From positions 18,011,501 through 18,075,500 of the forward strand of contig CP114481.1 of assembly GCA_027186245.1 (NCBI GenBank): a stretch of DNA of 64,000 bases, in the 5' to 3' direction. The translations under genes and the position numbers were made by a program. This stretch comes from Coriaria nepalensis (taxonomy: Eukaryota > Streptophyta > Magnoliopsida > Cucurbitales > Coriariaceae). The notes beneath the pieces are model-generated. The model worked only from the letters and a program-made list of their open reading frames with translations. It was not told the origin of the DNA and did no database searches. Every line of letters begins with the position of its first letter. Position 1 is the first letter of the stretch. This document shows positions 1-12,754 of the stretch, piece by piece.

Positions 1-845
1 AAATCATATTATTGCGTCTCTTTTAGTCATTAAATCATTCTCAATCGCTTCGAACGAAATTCGGCCATTAAACATGACTTTCGTGCATAACTTGCAGTTA
101 ATCTATTGAAGGCAACAATGCATTTGTTTAGCCTTAAAGTCATGTTACTAAGTCTCTTCTAGTCAATAAATCATTTTAAATTAATTGAAACGAATTTTAT
201 TTTCGCCCTTCAAATATGATTTTCTTACATAACTTGCAATTAATCTATTGAAGACAACAATGCATTATTTTACCCTTAAAAAGCATTTCATTCAGTCTTT
301 TTATATCATTAAATTGTTTGAAAACACTACGAACCAATTCTATTTTTGCATTTAAGATACGACTTTCATGTATAACTTGTAATTGATCTATTGAAGGCAA
401 CTATGCATTTTTATAGCCTTACAGTCATAGTATTGCGTCTTTTTTAGTCATTAAATCATTCTAAATTACTTCGAACGAAATTCGGCTTTTAAACATGACT
501 TTCGTGCAGAACTTGCAGTTGATCTTCTGAAGGCAGTAATGCATTTGTTTAGCCTTAAAGTCATGTCACTGAGTCACTTCTAGTCAATAAATCATTCTAA
601 ATTAATTCGAACGAATTTTATTTTCGCCCTTCAAACATGATTTTCTTACATAACTTGCAATTAATCTGTTGAAGACAACACTGCTTTATTTTAGACTGAA
701 AAAGCATATCATTCAGTCTTTTCATATCATCAAATTGTTTGAAAGCACTTGGAACAAATTATATTTTTGCATTTAAGACACGACTTTCATGCATAAGTTG
801 CAATTAATCTATTGATGGCAACTATGTATTTTTTTAGCCTTAAAA

Positions 846-981
846 TCATATTATTGCGTCTCGTTTAGTCATTAAATCATTCCAAATTTCTTCGAACAAA
901 ATTCGGCCTTTAAACATGACTTTCGTGCATAACTTGCAGTTAATCTATTGAAGGCAACAATGCATTTGTTTAGCCTTAAAG
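846..981 (+). repeat. Monomer type A (reference copy, 136 bp)
   Basis: This is a representative A monomer, measured from the TCAT that opens each monomer. Type A is recognised by TTAGTCATTAAATCATT, then CGAACRAAATTCGGCC, then GACTTTCGTGCATAACTTGCAG, and it ends GCATTTGTTTAGCC. It is the shortest and most GC-rich of the three types, and the only one that is dropped at the register breaks further right. Confidence 0.9.
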
Positions 982-1124
982 TCATGTCACTGAGTCTCTT
1001 CTAGTCAATAAATCATTCTAAATTTATTCGAACGAATTTTACTTTCACCCTTCAAACATGATTTTCTTACATAACTTGCAATTAATCGATTGAAAACGAC
1101 AATGCATTATTTTAGACTTAAAAA
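982..1124 (+). repeat. Monomer type B (reference copy, 143 bp)
   Basis: This is a representative B monomer. It is recognised by GAGTCTCTTCTAGTCAATAA, then CGAACGAATTTTA, CGCCCTTCAAACATGATT or a close variant, and the ending GCATTATTTTAG. A B subtype with GAGTCTCATCCAGTCATTAA and GTTGAACGAATTC occurs in the X blocks and in the right half of the window. The distal half, from about TTACATAACTTGCA onward, is nearly the same as in A and C. Confidence 0.9.
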
Positions 1125-1266
1125 GCAAATCATTCAGTCTTTTCATATCATTAAATTGTTCGAAAGCACTTTGAACCAATTCTATTTTTGCATTTAAAAC
1201 ACGAGTTTCATGCATAACTTGCAATTGATCTATTGAAGGCAACTATGCATTTTTCTAGCCTTAAAG
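1125..1266 (+). repeat. Monomer type C (reference copy, 142 bp)
   Basis: This is a representative C monomer. It is recognised by CATTCAGTCTTTT, TATCATTAAATTGTT, GAACCAATTCTATTTTTGCA, a TTTAAGACACGACTTTCATG segment and a C-specific run of about seven T after ATGCA. That T run is a convenient phase marker; in trimeric regions it recurs every 420-421 bp, and I used it to place block boundaries elsewhere in this annotation. Confidence 0.9.
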
Positions 1267-3652
1267 TCATGTCATTGCGTCTCTTTTAGTTATTAAATCA
1301 TTCTAAATCGATTCGAACGAAATTCGGCCTTTAAACATAACTTTCATCCATAACTTGCAGTTAATCTATTGAAGGCAACAATGCATTTGTTTAGCCTTAA
1401 AGTCATGTTACTAAGTCTCTTCTAGTCAATAAATCATTTTAAATTAATTCAAACGAATTTTATTTTCGCCCTTCAAATATGATTTTCTTACATAACTTGC
1501 AATTAATCTATTGAAGACAACGATGCATTATTTTAGTCTTAAAAAGCATATCAATCAGTCTTTTCATATCATTAAATTGTTTGAAAGCACTTCGAACCAA
1601 TTCTATTTTTGCATTTAAGACACGACTTTCATGCATAACTTGTAATTGATCTATTGAAAGCAGCTATGCATTTTTTTAGCCTTAAAGTCATAGTATTGCG
1701 TCTCTTTTAGTCATTAAATCATTCTAAATTACTTCGAACGAAATTCGGCCTTTAAACACGACTTTCGTGCATAACTTGCGGTTGATCTACTGAAGGCAAC
1801 AATGCATTTGTTTAGCCTTAAAGTCATGTCACTGAGTCTGTTCTAGTCAATAAATCATTCTAAATTTATTCGCACGAATTTTATTTTGGCCCTTCAAACA
1901 TGATTTTCTTACATAACTTGCAATTAATCTATTGAAGACAACAATGCATTATTTTAGCCTTAAAAAGCATATCATTCCGTCTTTTCATATCATTAAATTG
2001 TTTGAAAGCACTTTGAACCAATTCTATTTTTGCATTTAAAACACGAGTTTCATGCATAACTTGCAATTGATCTACTGAAGGCAACTATGCATTTTTCTAG
2101 CCTTAAAGTCATGTTATTGCGTCTCTTTTAGTTATTAAATCATTCTAAATCGCTTCTAACGAAATTCGGCCTTTAAACATGACTTTCGTGCATAACTTGC
2201 AGTTAATCTACTGAAGGCAACAATGCATTTGTTTAGCCTTAAAGTCATGTCACTGAGTCTCTTCTAGTCAATAAATCATTCTAAATTTATTCGAACGAAT
2301 TTTAATTTGGCCCTTCAAACATGATTTTCTTACATAACTTGCAATTAATCTATTGAAGACAACAATGCATTATTTTAGCCTTAAAAAGCATATCATTCAG
2401 TCTTTTCATATCATTAAATTGTTTGAAAGCACTTTGAACTAATTCTATTTTTGCATTTAAAACACGAGTTTCATGCATAACTTGCAATTGATCTATTGAA
2501 GGCAACTATGCATTTTTCTAGCCTTAAAGTCATGTTATTGCGTCTCTTTTAGTTATTAAATCATTCTAAATCGCTTCGAACGAAATTCGGCCTTTAAACA
2601 TGACTTTCGTGCATAACTTGCAGTTAATCTACTGAAGGCAACAATGCATTTGTTTATCCTTAAAGTCATGTAACTGAGTCTGTTCTAGTCAATAAATCAT
2701 TCTAAATTTATTCGAACGAATTTTATTTTGGCTCTTCAAACATAATTTTCTTACATAACTTGCAATTAATCTATTGAAGACAACAATGCATTAGTTTAGC
2801 CTTAAAAAGCATATCATTCAGTCTTTTCATATCATTAAATTGTTTGAAAGCACTTCGAACCAATTCTATTTTAGCATTTAAGACACGACTTTCATGCATA
2901 ACTTGTAATTGATCTATTGAAAGCAACTATGCATTTTTTTAGCCTTAAAGTCATAGTATTGTGTCTCTTTTAGTCATTAAATGATTCTAAATTACTTCGA
3001 ACGAAATTTGGCCTTTAAACACGACTTTCGTGCATAACTTGCAGTTGATCTACTGAAGGCAACAATGCATTTGTTTAGCATTAAAGTCATGTCACTGAGT
3101 CTCTTCTAGTCAATAAATCATTCTAAATTTATTCGAACGAATTTTATTTTCACCCTTCAAACATGATTTTCTTACATAACTTGCAATTAATCTATTGAAG
3201 ACAACAATGCATTATTTTAGCCTTAAAAAGCATATCATTCAGTCTTTTTATATCATTAAATTGTTTGAAAGCCCTTCGAACCAATTCTATTTTTACATTT
3301 AAGACACGACTTTCATGCATAAGTTGCAATTGAACTATTGAAGGCAACTATGCATTTTTTTAGCCTGAGAATCATATTATTGGGTCTCTTTTAGTCATTA
3401 AATCATTCTAAATCGCTTCGAACGAAATTCGGCTTTTAAACATTACTTTCGTGCATAACTTGCAGTTGATCTACTGAAGGCAACAATGCATTTGTTTAGC
3501 CTTAAAGTCATGTCACTAAGTCTCTTCTAGTCAATAAATCATTCTATATTTATTCGAACGAATTTTATTTTCGCCCTTCAAACATGGTTTTCTTACATAA
3601 CTTGCAATTAATCTATTGAAGACAAGAATGCATTATTTTAGCCTTAAAAAGC

Positions 3653-3660
3653 ATATCATT
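3653..3660 (+). other. Scar of an 18-bp deletion between 8-bp direct repeats in a C monomer
   Basis: Other C monomers read ATATCATT, ten further bases, then ATATCATT again before AAATTG. Here only one ATATCATT is present, followed directly by AAATTG, so one repeat and the bases between are missing (18 bp). This fits slippage or annealing between the short repeats. It also explains why the GATGGCAAC variants at about 813 and 4,163 are 18 bp short of eight trimers apart. Confidence 0.85.
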
Positions 3661-4598
3661 AAATTGTTTGAAAGCACTTCGAACCAATTCTATTTTTGCA
3701 TTTAAGACACGACTTTCATGCATAAGTTGCAATTGAACTATTGAAGGCAACTATGCATTTTTTTAGCCTTGAAATCATATTATTGCGTCTCTTTTAGTCA
3801 TTAAATCATTCTAAATAGCTTCGAACGAAATTCGGCCTTTAAACATGATTTTCGTGCATAACTTGCAGTTGATCTACTGAAGGCAACAATGCATTTGTTT
3901 AGCCTTAAAGTCATGTCACTGAGTCTCTTCTAGTCAATAAATCATTCTATATTTATTCGAACGAATTTTATTTTCGCCCTTCAAACATGATTTTCTTACA
4001 TAGCTTGCAATTTATCTATTGAAGACAACAATGTATTATTTTAGCCTTAAAAAGCATATCATTCAGTCTTTTTATATCATTAAATTGTTTCAACACACTT
4101 GGAACCAATTATATTTATGCATTTAAGACACGACTTTCATGCATAAGTTGCAATTAATCTATTGATGGCAACCATGTATTTTTTTAGCGTTAAAATCATA
4201 TTATTGCGTCTCGTTTAGTCATTAAATCATTCCAAATTGCTTCGAACAAAATTCGGCCTTTAAACATTACTTTCATGCATAACTTGTAGTCGATGTACTG
4301 AAGGCAACAATGCATTTGTTTAGCCTTAAAGTCATGTCACTAAGTCTCTTCTAGTCAATAAATCATTCTATATTTATTCGAACGAATTTTATTTTCGCCC
4401 TTCAAACATGGTTTTGTTACATAACTTGCAATTAATCTATTGAAGACAACAATGCATTATTTTAGCCTTAAAAAGCATATCATTCAGTCTTTTTATATCA
4501 TTAAATTGTTTGAAAGCACTTCGAACCAATTCTATTTTTGCATTTAAGACACGACTTTCATGCATAAGTTGCAATTGAACTATTGAAGGCAACCATGC

Positions 4599-5440
4599 AT
4601 TTTTTTAGCCTTAAAATCATATTATTGCGTCTCTTTTAGTCATTAAATCATTCTAAATCGCTTCGAAGGAAATTTAGCCTTTAAACATGATTTTCGTGCA
4701 TAGCTTGCAGTTGATCTACTGAAGGCAACAATGCATTTGTTTAGCCTTAAGGTCATGTCACTGAGTCTCTTCTAGTCAATATATCATTCTAAATTTATTC
4801 GAACGAATTTTATTTTCGCCCTTCAAACATGATTTTCTTACATAGCTTGCAATTTATCTATTGAAGACAACAATGTATTATTTTAGCCTTAAAAAGAATA
4901 TCATTTAGTCTTTTTATATCATTAAATTGTTTGAAAGCACTTCGAACCAATTCTATTTTTACATTTAAGACACGACTTTCATGCATAAGTTGCAATTGAA
5001 CTATTGAAGGCAACTATGCATTTTTTTAGCCTTAAAATCATATTATTGCGTCTCTTTTAGTCATTAAATCATTCTAAATCGCTTCGAAGGAAATTTAGCC
5101 TTTAAACATGATTTTCGTGCATAGCTTGCAGTTGATCTACTGAAGGCAACAATGCATTTGTTTAGCCTTAAAGTCATGTTACTGAGTCTCTTCTAGTCAA
5201 TAAATCATTCTAAATTTATTCGAACGAATTTTATTTTCGCCCTTCAAACATGATTTTCTTACATAACTTGCAATTAATCTATTGAAGACAACAATGCATT
5301 ATTTTAGCCTTAAAAAGCATATCATTCAGTCTTTTTATATCATTAAATTGTTTGAGAGCACTTCGAACCAATTCTATTTTTACATTTAAGACACGACTTT
5401 CATGCATAAGTTGCAATTGAACTATTGAAGGCAACTATGC
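4599..5440 (+). repeat. Two adjacent near-identical trimers
   Basis: The trimers at 4,599-5,019 and 5,020-5,440 share A-monomer variants not seen in their neighbours, including CGAAGGAAATTTAGCC and GTGCATAGCTTGCAG, 421 bp apart. They look like a recent single-trimer duplication at the edge of the X/Y mosaic that follows. Confidence 0.75.
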
Positions 5441-6566
5441 ATTTTTTTGGCCTGATAATCATATTATTGGGTCCCTTTTAGTCATTAAATCATTCTTAAT
5501 CGCTTCGAACGAAATTCGGCCTTTAAACATTACTTTCGTGCATAACCTGCAGTTGATCTACTGAAGGCAACAATGCATTTGTTTAGCCTTAAAGTCATGT
5601 CACTGAGTCTCTTCTGGTCAATAAATCATTCTATATTTATTCGAACGAATTTTATTTTCGCCCTTCAAACATGATTTTCTTACATAACTTGCAATTAATC
5701 TATTGAAGCCAACAATGCATTATTTTATCCTTAAAAAGTATATCATTCAGTCTTTCCATATCATTAAATTTTTTGCAAGCACTTCGAACAAATTCTATTT
5801 TTGCATTTAAGGCACGACTTTCATGCATAAGTTGCAATTGATCTATAGAAGGCAACTATGCATTTTTTTGGCCTGAAAATCATATTATTGCGTTTCTTTA
5901 GTCATTAAATCATTCTAAATCACTTCGAACGAAATTCGGCCTTTAAACATGACTTTCGTGCATAACTTGCAGTTAATCTATTGGTGGCAACAATGCATTT
6001 GTTTAGCCTTAAAGTCATGTCACTGAGTCTCTTCTAGTCAATAAATCATTCTAAATTTATTCGAACGAATTTTATTTTTGCCCTTCAAACATGATTTTCT
6101 TACATAGCTTGCAATTTATCAATTGAAGACAACAATGTATTATTTTAGCCTTAAAAAGCATATCATTTACTCTTTTTATATCATTAAATTGTTTAAACGC
6201 ACTTCGAGCCAATTCTATTTTTGCATTTAACACATGACTTTCTTGCATAAGTTGCAATTGAACTATTGAAGGCAATAATGCATTGGTTTAGCCTTAAACT
6301 CATGTCATTGAGTCTCATCCAGTCATTAAATCATTCTAACTTATGTTGAACGAATTCTATTTTCGCCCTTGAAACATGATTATCTTACATAACTTGCAAT
6401 TAATCTATTGAAGACAACAATGCATTATTTTAGCCTTAAAAAGCATATCATTCAGTCTTTTTATATCATTAAATTGTTTGAAAGCACTTCGAACCAATTA
6501 TATTTTTGCATTTAAGACACGGCTTTCATGCATAAGTTGCAATTGATCTATTGAAGGCAACTATTC
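5441..6566 (+). repeat. Block X, copy 1 (1,126 bp, 8 monomers)
   Basis: It opens in a C-monomer T run followed by GGCCTGATAATC and GGGTCCC, the X signature. It contains the C/A hybrid at about 6,271 that drops one A monomer, so it is three trimers minus one A. It is followed directly by Y, unlike later X copies, which are followed by X'. The similarity to block X copy 2 extends to the left of this boundary, to about 5,150. Confidence 0.85.
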
Positions 6567-7408
6567 ATATTTTTAGCCTAAAAGTCATATCATTGCGTCT
6601 CTTTTAGTCATTAAATCATTCTAAATTACTTCCAACGAAATTTGGCCTTTAAACATGACTTTAGTGCAGAACTTGCAGTTGATCTACTGAAGGCAATAAT
6701 GCATTTGTTTAGCCTTAAAGACATGTCACTGAGTCTCTTCTAGTCAATAAATCATTCTATATTTATTCGAACGAATTTTATTTTCGCCCTTCAAACATGG
6801 TTTTCTTACATAGCTTGCAATTTATCTATTGAAGACAACAATGTATTATTTTAGCCTTAAAAAGCATATCATTCAGTCTTTTTATATCATTAAATTGTTT
6901 GAAAGCACTTCGAACCAATTCTATTTTTACATTTAAGACACGACTTTCATGCATAAGTTGCAATTGAACTATTGAAGGCAACTATGCATTTTTTTAGCCT
7001 GATAATCATGTTATTGGGTCTCTTTTAGTTATTAAATCATTCTAAATCGCTTCGAACAAAATTCGGCCTTTAAACATTACTTTCGTGCATAACTTGCAGT
7101 TGATCTATTGGTGGCAACAATGCATTTGTTTAGCCTTAAAGTCATGTTACTGAGTCTCTTCTAGTCAATAAATCATTCTAAATTTATTCGAACGAATTTT
7201 ATTTTCGCCCTTCAAACATGATTTTCTTACATAACTTGCAATTAATCTATTGAAGACAACAATGCATTATTTTAGCCGTAAAAAGCATATCATTCAGTCT
7301 TTTTATATCATTAAATTGTTTGAGAGCACTTCGAACCAATTCTATTTTTACATTTAAGACATGACTTTCATGCATAAGTTGCAATTGAACTATTGAAGGC
7401 AACTATGC
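6567..7408 (+). repeat. Block Y, copy 1 (842 bp, 6 monomers)
   Basis: It is recognised by ATATTTTTAGCCTAAAAGTC at the start, an A monomer with TTAGTGCAGAACTTGCAG, and a second A with CTATTGGTGGCAAC. It is two complete trimers, with no register break. Confidence 0.85.
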
Positions 7409-8534
7409 ATTTTTTTGGCCTGATAATCATATTATTGGGTCCCTTTTAGTCATTAAATCATTCTTAATCGCTTCGAACGAAATTCGGCCTTTAAACATTA
7501 CTTTCGTGCATAACCTACAGTTGATCTACTGAAGGCAACAATGCATTTGTTTAGCCTTAAAGTCATGTCACTGAGTCTCTTCTGGTCAATAAATCATTCT
7601 ATATTTATTCGAACGAATTTTATTTTCGCCCTTCAAACATGATTTTCTTACATAACTTGCAATTAATCTATTGAAGCCAACAATGCATTATTTTAGCCTT
7701 AAAAAGTATATCATTCAGTCTTTCCATATCATTAAATTTTTTGCAAGCACTTCGAACAAATTCTATTTTTGCATTTAAGGCACGACTTTCATGCATAAGT
7801 TGCAATTGATCTATAGAAGGCAACTATGCATTTTTTTGGCCTGAAAATCATATTATTGCGTTTCTTTAGTCATGAAATCATTCTAAATCACTTCGAACGA
7901 AATTCGGCCTTTAAACATGACTTTCGTGCATAACTTGCAGTTAATCTATTGGTGGCAACAATGCATTTGTTTAGCCTTAAAGTCATGTCACTGAGTCTCT
8001 TCTAGTCAATAAATCATTCTAAATTTATTCGAACGAATTTTATTTTTGCCCTTCAAACATGATTTTCTTACATAGCTTGCAATTTATCTATTGAAGACAA
8101 CAATGTATTATTTTAGCCTTAAAAAGCATATCATTTACTCTTTTTATATCATTAAATTGTTTAAACGCACTTCGAGCCAATTCTATTTTTGCATTTAACA
8201 CATGACTTTCTTGCATAAGTTGCAATTGAACTATTGAAGGCAATAATGCATTGGTTTAGCCTTAAACTCATGTCATTGAGTCTCATCCAGTCATTAAATC
8301 ATTCTAACTTATGTTGAACGAATTCTATTTTCGCCCTTGAAACATGATTATCTTACATAACTTGCAATTAATCTATTGAAGACAACAATGCATTATTTTA
8401 GCCTTAAAAAGCATATCATTCAGTCTTTTTATATCATTAAATTGTTTGAAAGCACTTCGAACCAATTATATTTTTGCATTTAAGACACGGCTTTCATGCA
8501 TAAGTTGCAATTGAACTATTGAAGGCAACTATGC
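7409..8534 (+). repeat. Block X, copy 2
   Basis: It is 1,968 bp after copy 1 (X + Y) and nearly identical to it. It carries AGTCATGAAATC at about 7,867, a variant shared with the X copy at 10,503 but absent from copy 1 and from X' blocks. The C/A hybrid is at about 8,239. Confidence 0.87.
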
Positions 8535-9660
8535 ATTTTTTTAGCCTGATAATCATATTATTGGGTCTCTTTTAGTCATTAAATCATTCTAAATCGCTTC
8601 GACTGAAATTCGGCCTTTAAACATTACTTTCGTGCATAACTTGCAGTTGATCTACTGAAGGCAACAATGCATTTGTTTAGCCTTAAAGTCATGTCACTGA
8701 GTCTCTTCTAGTCAATAAATCATTCTATATTTATTCGAACGAATTTTATTTTCGCCCTTCAAACATGATTTTCTTACATGACTTGCAATTAATCTATTGA
8801 AGCCAACAATGCATTATTTTAGCCTTAAAAAGTATATCATTCAGTCTTTCCATATCATTAAATTTTTTGCAAGCACTTCGAACAAATTCTATTTTTGCAT
8901 TTAAGGCACGACTTTCATGCATAAGTTGCAATTGATCTATAGAAGGCAACTATGCATTTTTTTGGCCTGAAAATCATATTATTGCGTTTCTTTAGTCATT
9001 AAATCATTCTAAATCACTTCGAACGAAAATCGGCCTTTAAACATGACTTTCGTGCATAACTTGCAGTTAATCTATTGGTGGCAACAATGCATTTGTTTAG
9101 CCTTAAAGTCATGTCACTGAGTCTCTTCTAGTCAATAAATCATTCTAAATTTATTCGAACGAATTTTATTTTTGCCCTTCAAACATGATTTTCTTACATA
9201 GCTTGCAATTTATCTATTGAAGACAACAATGTATTATTTTAGCCTTAAAAAGCATATCATTTACTCTTTTTATATCATTAAATTGTTTAAACGCACTTCG
9301 AGCCAATTCTATTTTTGCATTTAACACATGACTTTCTTGCATAAGTTGCAATTGAACTATTGAAGGCAATAATGCATTGGTTTAGCCTTAAACTCATGTC
9401 ATTGAGTCTCATCCAGTCATTAAATCATTCTAACTTATGTTGAACGAATTCTATTTTCGCCCTTGAAACATGATTATCTTACATAACTTGCAATTAATCT
9501 ATTGAAGACAACAATGCATTATTTTAGCCTTAAAAAGCATATCATTCAGTCTTTTTATATCATTAAATTGTTTGAAAGCACTTCGAACCAATTATATTTT
9601 TGCATTTAAGACACGGCTTTCATGCATAAGTTGCAATTGATCTATTGAAGGCAACTATTC
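8535..9660 (+). repeat. Block X', copy 1
   Basis: It has the same length and monomer order as X, and differs by GGGTCTC, TTCGACTGAAATTC, TTACATGACTTGCAA and CGAAAATCGGCC. The C/A hybrid is at about 9,365. Confidence 0.85.
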
Positions 9661-10502
9661 ATATTTTTAGCCTAAAAGTCATATCATTGCGTCTCTTTTA
9701 GTCATTAAATCATTCTAAATTACTTCCAACGAAATTTGGCCTTTAAACATGACTTTAGTGCAGAACTTGCAGTTGATCTACTGAAGGCAATAATGCATTT
9801 GTTTAGCCTTAAAGACATGTCACTGAGTCTCTTCTAGTCAATAAATCATTCTATATTTATTCGAACGAATTTTATTTTCGCCCTTCAAACATGGTTTTCT
9901 TACATAGCTTGCAATTTATCTATTGAAGACAACAATGTATTATTTTAGCCTTAAAAAGCATATCATTCAGTCTTTTTATATCATTAAATTGTTTGAAAGC
10001 ACTTCGAACCAATTCTATTTTTACATTTAAGACACGACTTTCATGCATAAGTTGCAATTGAACTATTGAAGGCAACTATGCATTTTTTTAGCCTGATAAT
10101 CATGTTATTGGGTCTCTTTTAGTTATTAAATCATTCTAAATCGCTTCGAACAAAATTCGGCCTTTAAACATTACTTTCGTGCATAACTTGCAGTTGATCT
10201 ATTGGTGGCAACAATGCATTTGTTTAGCCTTAAAGTCATGTTACTGAGTCTCTTCTAGTCAATAAATCATTCTAAATTTATTCGAACGAATTTTATTTTC
10301 GCCCTTCAAACATGATTTTCTTACATAACTTGCAATTAATCTATTGAAGACAACAATGCATTATTTTAGCCGTAAAAAGCATATCATTCAGTCTTTTTAT
10401 ATCATTAAATTGTTTGAGAGCACTTCGAACCAATTCTATTTTTACATTTAAGACATGACTTTCATGCATAAGTTGCAATTGAACTATTGAAGGCAACTAT
10501 GC
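9661..10502 (+). repeat. Block Y, copy 2
   Basis: It is an exact-length repeat of the Y at 6,567, offset 3,094 bp, with few or no substitutions visible. It includes TTATTGGGTCTC with AGTTATTAAATC and a B with GCCGTAAAAAGC, both also in Y copy 1. Confidence 0.87.
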
Positions 10503-11628
10503 ATTTTTTTGGCCTGATAATCATATTATTGGGTCCCTTTTAGTCATTAAATCATTCTTAATCGCTTCGAACGAAATTCGGCCTTTAAACATTACTTTCG
10601 TGCATAACCTACAGTTGATCTACTGAAGGCAACAATGCATTTGTTTAGCCTTAAAGTCATGTCACTGAGTCTCTTCTGGTCAATAAATCATTCTATATTT
10701 ATTCGAACGAATTTTATTTTCGCCCTTCAAACATGATTTTCTTACATAACTTGCAATTAATCTATTGAAGCCAACAATGCATTATTTTAGCCTTAAAAAG
10801 TATATCATTCAGTCTTTCCATATCATTAAATTTTTTGCAAGCACTTCGAACAAATTCTATTTTTGCATTTAAGGCACGACTTTCATGCATAAGTTGCAAT
10901 TGATCTATAGAAGGCAACTATGCATTTTTTTGGCCTGAAAATCATATTATTGCGTTTCTTTAGTCATGAAATCATTCTAAATCACTTCGAACGAAATTCG
11001 GCCTTTAAACATGACTTTCGTGCATAACTTGCAGTTAATCTATTGGTGGCAACAATGCATTTGTTTAGCCTTAAAGTCATGTCACTGAGTCTCTTCTAGT
11101 CAATAAATCATTCTAAATTTATTCGAACGAATTTTATTTTTGCCCTTCAAACATGATTTTCTTACATAGCTTGCAATTTATCTATTGAAGACAACAATGT
11201 ATTATTTTAGCCTTAAAAAGCATATCATTTACTCTTTTTATATCATTAAATTGTTTAAACGCACTTCGAGCCAATTCTATTTTTGCATTTAACACATGAC
11301 TTTCTTGCATAAGTTGCAATTGAACTATTGAAGGCAATAATGCATTGGTTTAGCCTTAAACTCATGTCATTGAGTCTCATCCAGTCATTAAATCATTCTA
11401 ACTTATGTTGAACGAATTCTATTTTCGCCCTTGAAACATGATTATCTTACATAACTTGCAATTAATCTATTGAAGACAACAATGCATTATTTTAGCCTTA
11501 AAAAGCATATCATTCAGTCTTTTTATATCATTAAATTGTTTGAAAGCACTTCGAACCAATTATATTTTTGCATTTAAGACACGGCTTTCATGCATAAGTT
11601 GCAATTGAACTATTGAAGGCAACTATGC
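10503..11628 (+). repeat. Block X, copy 3
   Basis: It is 3,094 bp after X copy 2 and shares its private variants (AGTCATGAAATC, ACCTACAGTTGATC). This X and the sequence just left of it are the counterpart of the start of the second large duplication copy at 27,390 (offset 17,000 bp). The C/A hybrid is at about 11,333. Confidence 0.87.
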
Positions 11629-12754
11629 ATTTTTTTAGCCTGATAATCATATTATTGGGTCTCTTTTAGTCATTAAATCATTCTAAATCGCTTCGACTGA
11701 AATTCGGCCTTTAAACATTACTTTCGTGCATAACTTGCAGTTGATCTACTGAAGGCAACAATGCATTTGTTTAGCCTTAAAGTCATGTCACTGAGTCTCT
11801 TCTAGTCAATAAATCATTCTATATTTATTCGAACGAATTTTATTTTCGCCCTTCAAACATGATTTTCTTACATGACTTGCAATTAATCTATTGAAGCCAA
11901 CAATGCATTATTTTAGCCTTAAAAAGTATATCATTCAGTCTTTCCATATCATTAAATTTTTTGCAAGCACTTCGAACAAATTCTATTTTTGCATTTAAGG
12001 CACGACTTTCATGCATAAGTTGCAATTGATCTATAGAAGGCAACTATGCATTTTTTTGGCCTGAAAATCATATTATTGCGTTTCTTTAGTCATTAAATCA
12101 TTCTAAATCACTTCGAACGAAAATCGGCCTTTAAACATGACTTTCGTGCATAACTTGCAGTTAATCTATTGGTGGCAACAATGCATTTGTTTAGCCTTAA
12201 AGTCATGTCACTGAGTCTCTTCTAGTCAATAAATCATTCTAAATTTATTCGAACGAATTTTATTTTTGCCCTTCAAACATGATTTTCTTACATAGCTTGC
12301 AATTTATCTATTGAAGACAACAATGTATTATTTTAGCCTTAAAAAGCATATCATTTACTCTTTTTATATCATTAAATTGTTTAAACGCACTTCGAGCCAA
12401 TTCTATTTTTGCATTTAACACATGACTTTCTTGCATAAGTTGCAATTGAACTATTGAAGGCAATAATGCATTGGTTTAGCCTTAAACTCATGTCATTGAG
12501 TCTCATCCAGTCATTAAATCATTCTAACTTATGTTGAACGAATTCTATTTTCGCCCTTGAAACATGATTATCTTACATAACTTGCAATTAATCTATTGAA
12601 GACAACAATGCATTATTTTAGCCTTAAAAAGTATATCATTCAGTCTTTTTATATCATTAAATTGTTTGAAAGCACTTCGAACCAATTATATTTTTGCATT
12701 TAAGACACGGCTTTCATGCATAAGTTGCAATTGATCTATTGAAGGCAACTATTC
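11629..12754 (+). repeat. Block X', copy 2
   Basis: It repeats X' copy 1 at an offset of 3,094 bp, including CGAAAATCGGCC. The C/A hybrid is at about 12,459. It has no counterpart in the second large duplication copy. Confidence 0.85.

Larger units (their letters stand above)
846..1266 (+). repeat. 421-bp A-B-C trimer (reference unit)
   Basis: A, B and C follow each other as a unit of 421 bp. Trimers begin at 424, 846 and 1,267, and the same spacing continues throughout the window except at named register breaks. A, B and C differ from each other far more than A copies differ from A copies, so the trimer, not the monomer, has been the unit of homogenisation. Confidence 0.93.
1..5440 (+). repeat. 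Left trimeric subarray, about 13 trimers
   Basis: This is regular A-B-C order with no long higher-order unit that I could establish. Some variants recur at multiples of the trimer: GTCTGTTCTAG at 1,836 and 2,678 is 842 bp apart. The trimers are visibly more varied from one another than those in the right part of the window, consistent with an older or less recently homogenised stretch. No gene-like sequence was seen. Confidence 0.88.

Noticed and set aside
890..910. CENP-B box in the A monomer
   Set aside because: TTCGAACGAAATTCGGCC matches the TTCG....A.. half of the box, but the CGG comes two bases too late and is followed by C, not G. B and C match even less well.
1081..1266. T runs (seven or eight T) in C monomers as bent-DNA or terminator signals
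   Set aside because: They occur once per 421 bp with no preceding hairpin and no 10-bp phasing, so neither a terminator nor phased curvature is supported.
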